This document shows, one piece after another, positions 53,187-62,300 of a stretch of 64,000 nt of DNA. The stretch is from UBA2040 sp963977135 (lineage in GTDB: Bacteria > Bacteroidota > Bacteroidia > Flavobacteriales_D > Crocinitomicaceae). Position 1 is the stretch's first letter. Each line of letters begins with the position of its first letter. A program made the position numbers and the translations under genes. The DNA is taken from contig CAXBNN010000005.1 in NCBI GenBank assembly GCA_963977135.1, positions 144,812 to 208,811 of the forward strand, in the 5' to 3' direction. The notes beneath the pieces are model-generated. The model saw only the letters and a program-made list of their open reading frames with translations. It ran no database searches and had not been told where the DNA came from.

Positions 53187-54005
53187 CTACTGGTTAAAGA
53201 ATTCAATCAATCTATCGTGAACAAAATTAGCACGAAGGATTTTAAAATGTCCAGTTCCTTCAATAGATTCAATGCTAGATGCTGACCAAACATCGTTTAC
53301 AGCTATGGATTCATTTATACTTAAAACTTTGTCGAATTGGTCATGAATTATCAATGCGTTTTTCACCTTGACCTTTTCGGAAAGTTTGGCAACACTAATT
53401 TCTTTCAAATCAATTTGCAACTCATTTTCCAAACGATTAATCAGTCTTATTTTTACTCTTTTTGAAATTCCAACATGATTAGCTACCGTTTCTATTCTGT
53501 CCAAAAATTTGTTTGGGGTTGTTAAAAGAAGGTAATTGTCTATTATCAATTTTGGATTTACAGACAAGGAGTACATAGTGGCAACTCCCCCAAAACTGTG
53601 GCTTACGATATTTTTTATTTGATATTTTTCGATAATGACGCCAACAACTTCGGCAAATTCAAAAAGACTGGTTCCGCTGTTTTTACTGCTCAAGCCATGC
53701 GATGGACCATCGAATGTTATGACAGAATATTTTTCATCTAAAAGTCGCTCAATGATACTAGAAAAATTACCAGCTTGACCTTCCCAACCGTGGACGAGCA
53801 AAATTGGCTTTTTTTCATTTTCCCATTCGTAAATTTGAATTTCAGAATTCTTATACGACAATCTGCTTTTTTTAGCGGATTCCATACTGATTTCTTCGTT
53901 CTTTTTAAGCTGTCGACTTTGCGGTTGGGTAAGTTTGGAATAGGCATATTTTGTAAATGCCCGAGGAAATATAGTTGAGGTAACCTTAATAATTTTTTTC
54001 TTCAT
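53187..54005 (-). CDS. alpha/beta hydrolase
   Basis: The protein has 272 residues and the alpha/beta-hydrolase fold: oxyanion region LLVHGWEGQAGN, nucleophile serine in VSHSFGGVAT (~residue 139), acid region IIHDQFDKVL and catalytic histidine in GTGHFKILR. The N-terminal ~50 residues are basic and could be a membrane-associating segment. An esterase or lipase role is likely but the substrate is unknown. It lies 2 bases after rluF, so the two are co-transcribed. Confidence 0.88.
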   Translation of the reverse strand: MKKKIIKVTSTIFPRAFTKYAYSKLTQPQSRQLKKNEEISMESAKKSRLSYKNSEIQIYEWENEKKPILLVHGWEGQAGNFSSIIERLLDEKYSVITFDGPSHGLSSKNSGTSLFEFAEVVGVIIEKYQIKNIVSHSFGGVATMYSLSVNPKLIIDNYLLLTTPNKFLDRIETVANHVGISKRVKIRLINRLENELQIDLKEISVAKLSEKVKVKNALIIHDQFDKVLSINESIAVNDVWSASSIESIEGTGHFKILRANFVHDRLIEFFNQ

Positions 54006-54007
54006 GG

Positions 54008-54760
54008 CTATTCCAGATCATCGTCCACTGAGTCATGGATTTTTGCAGAAGTTTCGGTCATACGGTTGATTTCATTCAATTCTGCTTCGGTCAAATCACG
54101 ATATTCTCCCACTGGAACATCCAAATGGATATTCATAATACGGATTCGTTGAAGGGCTAAAACTTCGTAGCCCAAATATTCGCACATCCGACGAATTTGT
54201 CTATTTAATCCTTGAGTCAAAATTATTTTAAATTCAAAACGGCCTTTTTGTTCAATGACACATGGTCGAGTAACGGTATCCAAAATAGGAACACCTTGCG
54301 CCATTTCTTCTAAAAATATTTTTGTTATCGGCCGGTTTACGGAAACCAAATATTCTTTTTCGTGATGGTTTCTGGCACGAAGAATTTTATTGACAATGTC
54401 ACCGTCGTTAGTCAAAAATATTAATCCTTCGCTTGGTTTATCCAATCTACCAATAGGGAATATTCTCTTCGGATAATTAATATAATCGATTATATTGTCT
54501 TTCTCTAAACTTGTATCTGTAGTACAAACTATTCCAACTGGCTTATTAAAAGCTATATAAACAGGTTTTTCATTCGTTTTCACCAAGGGTTTATCATCTA
54601 CTCTAACGTCATCACCAGGTGCAACTTTAGTTCCCATTTCAGGAACTTTTCCGTTGATGGTAACGCGACCTTGCTCAATTAACTTATCTGCGGCACGTCT
54701 TGAGCAAAAACCTACTTCACTTAAATATTTATTAATTCGGGTCAATTGATCGTTGCTCAT
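54008..54760 (-). CDS. rluF: 23S rRNA/tRNA pseudouridine synthase, RluF-like
   Basis: The start is ATG 54760, which gives 250 residues beginning MSNDQLTRINKYLS; the 34 codons upstream (to 54862) contain the -7 box and no RluF homology. An S4 RNA-binding domain (~5-65) precedes the RluB/E/F-type catalytic domain. The catalytic aspartate lies in GRLDKPSEGL (~residue 110), and the C-terminal motif is GLNRQIRRMCEYLGY. RluF modifies U2604 in 23S rRNA and U35 in tRNA-Tyr. The order S4 plus small catalytic domain rules out RluA and RluD. Confidence 0.88.
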   Translation of the reverse strand: MSNDQLTRINKYLSEVGFCSRRAADKLIEQGRVTINGKVPEMGTKVAPGDDVRVDDKPLVKTNEKPVYIAFNKPVGIVCTTDTSLEKDNIIDYINYPKRIFPIGRLDKPSEGLIFLTNDGDIVNKILRARNHHEKEYLVSVNRPITKIFLEEMAQGVPILDTVTRPCVIEQKGRFEFKIILTQGLNRQIRRMCEYLGYEVLALQRIRIMNIHLDVPVGEYRDLTEAELNEINRMTETSAKIHDSVDDDLE

Positions 54761-54777
54761 GTAATGCAAATTTTTAG

Positions 54778-54785
54778 CAAAGATA
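54778..54785 (-). promoter_or_regulatory. Bacteroidota -7 box (TATCTTTG) for rluF
   Basis: TATCTTTG on the minus strand matches TAnnTTTG and lies 18 bases before the ATG at 54760. Confidence 0.5.
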
Positions 54786-54913
54786 GAAAGCTTAAGTTGG
54801 TTGTGGAAATTGAAAAGGGTTTTATTAACATTTCCTTTTTTGGTATTTTCTTGACAGGACAATTTTCACTATTCGAAATATTGTAAATTCGTTACCTATG
54901 AAAATTACAAGGT

Positions 54914-56989
54914 TTGAATAGTATTGCCTATGTTTCTGAAAAATTGAGAAAACAGGTGCTATTGTGCTGTTTAATCTTGGTGCCTTTTTGGCTTTTGTGT
55001 CAAGATGTAAATCAATTTGATAAGAACCGAATACTAAATCTTTATTATTTAGAAGATAAAGCAAAAGATTTCACGGTTGAGAATTTACCTGACGATAAAT
55101 TCATCCCAGCAAATACGGCAGAACCTAATTTTGGTTTATACAATGGATATGTTTGGTTTAAATTAAGGGTAGGTGATATACGTGGAAAGACTTTCTATCT
55201 AGAGATAAAAAATCCACTTTTGGATGAAATTGAACTCTTCACTCAACGAAATGGCAAATGGGTTTCTAAAGGCAAATCTGGAGACCAAATAATAACGGAT
55301 AAAAAAGACGGACGATTTCACCAATTCGTTGTAAAACCAAACGCTGAGCTATTAGTAAAAGTAAATAATCTAGGGGACGAACTAATGGTTCCTATGAATA
55401 TCTATTCTGCAAGTGAATTGCAAGATAGAAATCTTCGGGAACAGTTTTATTTGGGTATCTATTTTGGAATAATTTTGTTCGTCTCTGTGGCTAATCTTTT
55501 TGTTTTGATTTTGTTAAGAGAGCGAACCAATCTTTATTATTTCGGGTATCTTGTTAGCATTATTTTGTTGCAGATAGCCATAGTCGGATATGGAAAAGCC
55601 TATTTTTGGCCCGACCAACCCTATGCAGCTAATATTGCCCCACCATTATTGGGTTCAGCTGCCATTTTCTTTAGCATATTATTTTCTCAGTCCATTTTGA
55701 GAATGAAGAGAAGAATGCCAATTGGATTTAAAATTTTAAATGTACTTGCCATTTTGGCTTTAATCAATATAGGCATTTCGCTAATTCCAAATAATTCGGC
55801 TTACGAGATTTCGGGTATTTACGTTAATACTTTGTCACTCATCTCGGCAATTGCATTAATAATATCAGGAATTACGTCGCTCCGAAAAGGCTACAAACCC
55901 GCACGATTTTTCTTACTTGGCTTTGTGTTATTTGCCATTTTTATAGTTGTTTTTGTTCTTCATAACTTTGGTTTTTTACCTAATTACTTTTTTACAGAAT
56001 ACAGTTTATTAGTTGGCTCATTTTGCGAAATAGTTTGTTTGTCTTTTGCTCTGATTGATACATTCGGTTTGCACAAGGAGAAAACTTTGAAAACCTTGGT
56101 GAGAATTAATAAACTACAAAATGAGCAAAATGCCAATTTGGAAAAAGGTGTTAAAGAAAGAACGGTACAAATTCAAGAAAAAAATAGAGAGTTAGAATTA
56201 AAAAGCAAGGAGATTTTAGATTCAATTCAATATGCTAAACTGATTCAAAAAGGGATGATGCAGCCAGAAGAAAGTTTTTCCAACTACTTCGATGATTCGT
56301 TCCTTATTTTCAAACCTAAAGATATAGTAAGCGGAGATTTCTATTGGTTGACTGATATTTCTGCCAAAAATGACACGGGCGTTAAAAAGAATTATCAAGT
56401 TTTGTGTTTGGCTGATTGCACCGGACATGGTGTGCCAGGTGCGATTATAAGTGTGCTTGGATTACGCATTTTAAATGGTGTTGTAAAAAGAAGGGATGTT
56501 GGTTCACCATCAGAGGCTTTAAACGCTTTAAATGAAGAATTTGCTGGAATTTTTGGTGAAGGAAATTCAGCTGAGGCTTTGAATAATGGAATGGACGCTG
56601 TTATTTGTTCCGTTAATAAAGAGGACATGACTTTACAGTTTGCCGGGGCCAAAAATGATTTATTTCTCGTTCGTAAAGGAGAGTTAATGAAATTAAAAGG
56701 AGATAGACATTCTATTGGACAAGCGGATAAATCCGAAGAGTACAAGTTGAGCGAAATTACTTTAGAAAAAGGTGATTGTATATATTTGACAACTGATGGT
56801 TACGCCGATCAGTTTGGAGGTGAGAAAAATAAAAAAATGAAGTTCACCTTTTTTAAAGGGTTTATTTCCGCCAACTATAATTTACCAATGTCGGAACAAA
56901 AAGCGTTAATTGAAAAGAATTTAGAAGATTGGATTGGAGAAAATGGAGATCAGACTGATGATATTTGCGTTATCGGATTTCGGGTGTAG
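54914..56989 (+). CDS. 7TMR-DISM receptor with SpoIIE/PP2C phosphatase domain
   Basis: The protein has up to 691 residues. No in-frame ATG fits the start; candidates are TTG 54914 or TTG 54944, the latter beginning a compact signal peptide (RKQVLLCCLILVPFWLLCQ). A 7TMR-DISMED2 type extracellular domain (~40-165), seven transmembrane helices (~180-385), a coiled coil (~390-440) and a PP2C/SpoIIE domain (~465-691) follow. The metal motifs are GDFYWL, ADCTGHGVPGA, TTDGYADQFGG and DQTDDICVIGF. It would turn an outside ligand into Ser/Thr phosphatase activity, as in partner-switching control. No anti-sigma or anti-anti-sigma gene is nearby. It overlaps the convergent gene by 20 bases. Confidence 0.88.
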   Translation: MNSIAYVSEKLRKQVLLCCLILVPFWLLCQDVNQFDKNRILNLYYLEDKAKDFTVENLPDDKFIPANTAEPNFGLYNGYVWFKLRVGDIRGKTFYLEIKNPLLDEIELFTQRNGKWVSKGKSGDQIITDKKDGRFHQFVVKPNAELLVKVNNLGDELMVPMNIYSASELQDRNLREQFYLGIYFGIILFVSVANLFVLILLRERTNLYYFGYLVSIILLQIAIVGYGKAYFWPDQPYAANIAPPLLGSAAIFFSILFSQSILRMKRRMPIGFKILNVLAILALINIGISLIPNNSAYEISGIYVNTLSLISAIALIISGITSLRKGYKPARFFLLGFVLFAIFIVVFVLHNFGFLPNYFFTEYSLLVGSFCEIVCLSFALIDTFGLHKEKTLKTLVRINKLQNEQNANLEKGVKERTVQIQEKNRELELKSKEILDSIQYAKLIQKGMMQPEESFSNYFDDSFLIFKPKDIVSGDFYWLTDISAKNDTGVKKNYQVLCLADCTGHGVPGAIISVLGLRILNGVVKRRDVGSPSEALNALNEEFAGIFGEGNSAEALNNGMDAVICSVNKEDMTLQFAGAKNDLFLVRKGELMKLKGDRHSIGQADKSEEYKLSEITLEKGDCIYLTTDGYADQFGGEKNKKMKFTFFKGFISANYNLPMSEQKALIEKNLEDWIGENGDQTDDICVIGFRV

Positions 56990-58475
56990 TTTTTTTGAAA
57001 TATTTGGTCCAAATCGGTTGGACTACTATGCCAAAATTCAAAATCAGGAGTGGTAAAATTGGCAATGAATACCGTTCCTCAATTCCTCGCTGAAAATAGA
57101 CTAAATAGAAGATGTACACCATCGTGCTGACAACAATTATTTTGGTTTCTCTCGTGATACTTTTTAGGAAAAATGTAAGCGGTAAAATCAGGAAAAATGA
57201 AAGGTGGAAAAACGCACAAGTGTAACGCCAAAATTCCATTAAGAAATTACCTCTCCATGTATTTTGAAAAAGATTTAATGATAAGTTGGAATGAAAGGTT
57301 AATTCCTTGAAAACGCGGATAGGTTCCACAAAATGATATGTCCAAAAGTGGTTTTTTCTATATTCGTTTTTTAACTCGTTAAATTGGTTTATTGCATCCA
57401 GTTCATTCTTAAAATTGGCTTCTGGAATCACTTTAATCTCAGAAACAAATTGGCGTTGTTCGAGTATTGCCAGACGATAAGATTCGAATGCCTTTTTTAG
57501 TCGTTTATCACCAAGCTCTTGGACAACAGATTTTGGGATTTTCTTTAGAATTATGAGTACTGAAGAGGTATCCAAAGCGTTTTTGTGGCTCGTTGCCCAA
57601 AACTCATCGGTGTACGAATGAAAGTCGTCTCCTTTTTCACCCCAAGATTTTGCAAACTCCCAAAAAGCTTGATGAACAGGTCTGTAGGGTGTTTGAAGGT
57701 TTTCAACAGAATAAATAGGATGTAAACCGACTATTTCACCAGATATTTGATATGCTCTTGTTTGCCAAATCAGCATAGGTCCGAAACCCAAGATTAGTAA
57801 AAAGAAGAAGTACTGAACTTTCTTTTTTAACGTAAAGAAATCATCCCAAAAAATAAAAAATGGAAAGGGAAGTGCAAATATGCCAAGTACAGGTCTTGTA
57901 ATAAATAAGAAACCAAACAAAAGGAAAGAGTAGAAATAAAAAGCTCTCTTGGTTTTCCCTATTCTCGTATTCTTAGCTCTAATCAAAAAATAGAATGTAA
58001 AAATTAATAGTGATGGTGTTATTGCTTCCGTTAGCGTGTAATACAAAAAGCCAATTCCAATTCCTCCACAAGCATAAAAAGAAATAAGTAAAAGAGAAAT
58101 ATTCTTCCGCACGTTTAGTTCTTGAAATAACAGGAAAAGCACCGAAATAGATAAGCCAAATAATAAAACCTGAAATAGCTTTAATGCGTTCAAGGCATGT
58201 TTTTCTGTTAGCCATGAACGAAACGCTAAATAGACTACTGAATATCCTGGTGGCCTCATGTAATAGGAAAAAGAGCCATCTAGATTATTCCTCCAGCCAT
58301 TTGCATTCAAGAAATTTTCAACTGGAACCAAATAACTAGGATCATCAGCTGTAACAATGGTTTTACCTATAGAAAGTTTAGCAGGTGATGAATTAAGAGA
58401 ATGAACGTTCAATTCATTCCAGAACAGAGCAGTAATTACTGCAATTAACCCAAGAAAAATTGAAATTCTCTTCAC
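56970..58475 (-). CDS. GT-C-type membrane glycosyltransferase-like protein
   Basis: The protein has 501 residues with ten or more transmembrane helices. The first periplasmic loop contains the acidic motif TADDPSYLVP, as in the catalytic loop of lipid-linked-sugar (GT-C/PMT-like) transferases. A soluble loop (~250-385) with SVENLQTPYRPVHQAF follows the eighth helix. These enzymes move sugars from polyprenyl-phosphate carriers onto lipids or proteins at the periplasmic face. The GT2 enzyme at 4960, which could load such carriers, is far away. The family is tentative. Confidence 0.68.
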   Translation of the reverse strand: MKRISIFLGLIAVITALFWNELNVHSLNSSPAKLSIGKTIVTADDPSYLVPVENFLNANGWRNNLDGSFSYYMRPPGYSVVYLAFRSWLTEKHALNALKLFQVLLFGLSISVLFLLFQELNVRKNISLLLISFYACGGIGIGFLYYTLTEAITPSLLIFTFYFLIRAKNTRIGKTKRAFYFYSFLLFGFLFITRPVLGIFALPFPFFIFWDDFFTLKKKVQYFFFLLILGFGPMLIWQTRAYQISGEIVGLHPIYSVENLQTPYRPVHQAFWEFAKSWGEKGDDFHSYTDEFWATSHKNALDTSSVLIILKKIPKSVVQELGDKRLKKAFESYRLAILEQRQFVSEIKVIPEANFKNELDAINQFNELKNEYRKNHFWTYHFVEPIRVFKELTFHSNLSLNLFQNTWRGNFLMEFWRYTCAFFHLSFFLILPLTFFLKSITRETKIIVVSTMVYIFYLVYFQRGIEERYSLPILPLLILNFGIVVQPIWTKYFKKTTPEIR

Positions 58476-58486
58476 ATTAATTTAGA

Positions 58487-58939
58487 TCATGCCCCGAACT
58501 GATTTAAATGATGGTCCAAATGTTTGTAAAACATATTGTTCCATTGATTTTTATTCAATTTTCCGAATGAATTTGACTCCTTTCCTTCGAAATGATTTTC
58601 ACCTAATTCTTGAGTTTTTTGAATGTAGTCTGATAATCGTTTCTTTTCAGTATCAAAAACTTTGCTATCCACGATTTTGAATTCTGGCGCAGTTGGGCTG
58701 TTTTTTTTATAAGGCTTTTCGTTAACAACAACAGGCTTTATGAACCAATTTAACATTAGTTTTTTTAATCCTTTTGCTTTGGTATGTTTATTGTCATATA
58801 CCATTTCATAAGTTACGTTACAATGCGCGAGCATTCGGGAAACATCCATTTTCCCCCATTGACTTTGAGTTTCGGGTGAAAGTTTATTAATTCGATTGAT
58901 GACTTCATTCGTCACCTCCTTGTCAAAAATGTTTTTCAT
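58487..58939 (-). CDS. DUF1569 family (DinB-like) protein
   Basis: The protein has 150 residues, soluble and helical. It has the DinB-superfamily metal-type histidines: LAHCNVTYEMV (~residue 38) and NMFYKHLDHHLNQFG (~139-145). DUF1569 proteins share this four-helix fold; the related DinB/YfiT proteins include thiol S-transferases, but the role here is unknown. It lies 11 bases before the GT-C gene on the same strand and could be its upstream operon partner. Confidence 0.82.
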   Translation of the reverse strand: MKNIFDKEVTNEVINRINKLSPETQSQWGKMDVSRMLAHCNVTYEMVYDNKHTKAKGLKKLMLNWFIKPVVVNEKPYKKNSPTAPEFKIVDSKVFDTEKKRLSDYIQKTQELGENHFEGKESNSFGKLNKNQWNNMFYKHLDHHLNQFGA

Positions 58940-59309
58940 TGTTTCGTTTGCTTAATTGAAATTCGAAGGTAGTAATTTAATGATTACATACTTTTGTTTC
59001 AAAGTGAGATGAGAGTAAACTTTCAAAAGCAATTATTTACTAATAGTAAAAAGTAAATTATTGAACCATTTTGACAAATGATTTATAACGTAAAAATGAA
59101 CGATCATATAGTTATAATTAAAATTTGAACCTCTCAAAATTAAGTTTAAAACTCGGAGAAACTATTTTTACGTTATTTACGTATAGAACATAAAATAACA
59201 TGAAGGTGTTGATGATGGTTAATTTAAATTCCCCATATTTGAAATAAATACGGGTATTTTGTTTTGATTTAATTTTCACTGAAAACGGTATTATAATATA
59301 CTACTAATT
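58940..59309. other. gene-free, AT-rich gap with a long-spaced inverted repeat
   Basis: No gene is visible in these 370 bases. ATAACGTAAAAAT (59085-59097) is matched perfectly by its reverse complement ATTTTTACGTTAT (59164-59176), with 66 bases between. The arrangement could form a stem-loop in the leader of the giant gene or bind a dimeric protein at two sites. A clear TAnnTTTG box was not found before the ATG at 59310. Confidence 0.45.
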
Positions 59310-62300
59310 ATGATTAGAATTTATCTTTTATTAAGCTTTTTGTTTTTGACGATAGGTAATCTATTTGGTCAAACGAAAGGTTTAATTTTTGAACCTGCTA
59401 CTGGAGCAGGAACTCTTGTGTTAGACCCAAATGGAGATGGATACGTTTCATTAACCAATGCAGGTTTTACCACAAATGACTTTTCACAAAGCGAGATTCC
59501 ATATATGCCATTTGTTTTTCCAGGGACGGAACCTACAAGTGATATAAATAGTGGGCCGAGTTGTGGATTTACTGATTTCGTAGATTCAGGAACTGAAGAT
59601 CCCGCTTTACATTATTTTGATGCTGCAGGAAATTGGTTGTTCAGATTTAGAATGGGCGCTGTTAGCAACAATGCTAAAAGTTATAGTGTTCTTATAGATA
59701 CAGATGGATTATTTGGTAATACTGGGCCAAATGCTGACCCTCACTATACTGCTGCCAATCCAGGATTTGAAATTGAAATTGTTTTAGCTACAAAGTTTGG
59801 TGTTTATGTGTATAATGTTGACGGGGTGCCGAATTGCACGCCGGTTTTATCTTATAACGGAACGACTAATTATCAAAAATCGATTGCTTTTTCGGAGATC
59901 TGCGGATCGTTAAATTACTTTTTAGACTTCTATGTTCCGTTTTCTGCTTTGACAACACAATTTGGAATTACAAGCGCGACACCAATTCGAATGGCAATCG
60001 TTGATAACATGGCGGCGAAGGCTTCATCTGTATGTCAACCAAATTCAATTTCGGATGTTGCAGGAACTGGAAATTGTCCAAATCTAGCATCATGTTATAT
60101 CGACATTATCGATAATCAAGGGCCTTGTTCTCTAAATGATATCAACGCAGGTTTATGTTTGGACAGAAGTATTTGCCCGTCCTTAAATGGGCCTATAAAT
60201 ATTGGCAGTACAACACTATCAGGAACAACAGTTGAAGCTAATGGTACGGTAATAAGGGTATATAAAAACGGATCATTAATTGGCACGACCATGTCTTCTC
60301 TTGGAGCTTGGAGTTTAACAGGTATTTCTCCAGCTTTAGTTTCTAATGACGTATTGATTGTTACTGCGACGGCAACAGGAAAGTCCGTTTCTTATTCAAA
60401 TTGTAATACCACTACTGTAGGTTCAATTTGTACAAACGCAGTAACGACTGCGGTTCAATGTAATAATGGAAAAGCTTTTCAAGGGACGGGTGTTCCAGGT
60501 GCAAAAATAAACGTATATCTGGGGTTTAGTACAACAGCTCAAAATCCAGGCAGTGGTAATTTGTTTACTGCAGGATCTCCTAATACAATTACAGTTGACG
60601 GAAGTGGGAGTTGGCTTTGGAGATGTCTTTCTGGTGGACAGACAACCAGCTGTACAGCGGGTGGTGGGCCCTGTTTAGCAGATGGGAATTATAGAATTAC
60701 TCAAACCCTACCTGGACAATGTGAGTCAGAGCCAGTATGGCTATGTGTTGGTCTTACAACCACAACAGCAACGCCAGTTATATCCGCAACACCTATAACG
60801 AGTGCGACTTCAAGTATTTCTGGAACAATGCCTTCTCCAGATAATGTTGCAACTGACGTTGAAGTTATATTGTATAGAAATGGAACTCGAATTGGGAGTA
60901 CCATTACGACGGCTGGAGGTGCTTGGATAGTTTCAGGGTTAGTTTTAAATGGATGCGATACAATAACAGCACAAGCAATACGAACTGGAACAACACCAAG
61001 ATGTGTATCTCTAAAAACAGCAAATAGAATAGTTGCTGGATTGGCTTCAGCTGCACCAGTCATAACTGGAAGTTATTGTGCCAGTGCGCCAATCACAACC
61101 GTAACAGGTACTTCAAGTGAAATTGCGGGAACAACGATTCGCGTTTATAATAACGGAGCTCTTGTTGGTTCTACAACTGTTCAACCTGGTGGATCTTGGT
61201 CACTAACAGGATTGTCAATTCCCATTGGAAACACGATAACAGCAACCGCAACTGGAAATTGTAAGACCATAAGTCCATTCTCTTCAGGAGTTTTAGTGCA
61301 ACAACGATCCACGAATGCCGTAACTATTACAACGTCGCCTATTTATGAGCAATCAACTTCAGTTTCTGGTACTGGGGTTAATGGTGATGTAATAACCTTA
61401 TTTATTGACGGAACGCAAATTCCTAATGCTACAGCGACAGTTTCAGGAGGAATTTGGACAATCAGTGGATTACCAACTTACGAACTTTATACAAATGGGG
61501 TTGTAAGTGCAGTAGCAACTTCTCCTGGATTATGTGGTTCAACACCTTCCGCATCAAGAACGGTGATTTGTTTGCCACCGAGTTCAACCTTAACAGTTAA
61601 CCCGGCAACTACTTCAATTTGTTCTGGAAATAATGTGTCAAATATTGAGATACTAAATTCTGGCAATTTAATAATATATCAACTATTTCTCAATAATGAA
61701 ACCACACCTACAGGAAACTCTGTTTTAGGTAATGGTGGAACGATATTTTTAAATAGTGGTCCATTAACTGTATCAACCGTACTTAAAGTTAAAGCTTTAA
61801 AACTACCTTTTGGGAGCTGTCAAATTTTCTTGACAGATAATGTTCCTGTAACTGTGGATTCTCCTCCAAGTGCCGGAACACTTTCAGGAAACCAAGCGAT
61901 TTGTGTTGGAGGTAGCTCAACCTTTATATCAACTGTTTCCGGTGGCACGTGGACTTCTTCAGCTCCAAGCATTGCAACAATCAATTCCTCTAATGGCGCA
62001 ATAGCTGGTATTACCGCTGGAACAGCAACAATGACCTATACGTTATCCGGTGGTGGTTGTCCTAATGCAACAGCTACGAGAACAGTAACGGTAACGGCTC
62101 CTCCTTCGGCTGGAACTCTTTCTGGAGCTCAAGTAATTTGTGTTGGCGGAAGTTCAACATTTAATTCGACCATTACTGGAGGAACGTGGACAACTTCTGC
62201 AGCAGGCATTGCAACGATTAACTCTTCAACTGGTGTTATTGCTGGCATCGCCGTGGGTACAGCCACAATGACCTATACTCGCACTGGCTCAGGAACCGGT

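Noticed and set aside
54761..54862. N-terminal extension of RluF by 34 codons
   Set aside because: The stretch carries a TATCTTTG box and shows no homology; the S4 domain begins right after the ATG at 54760.
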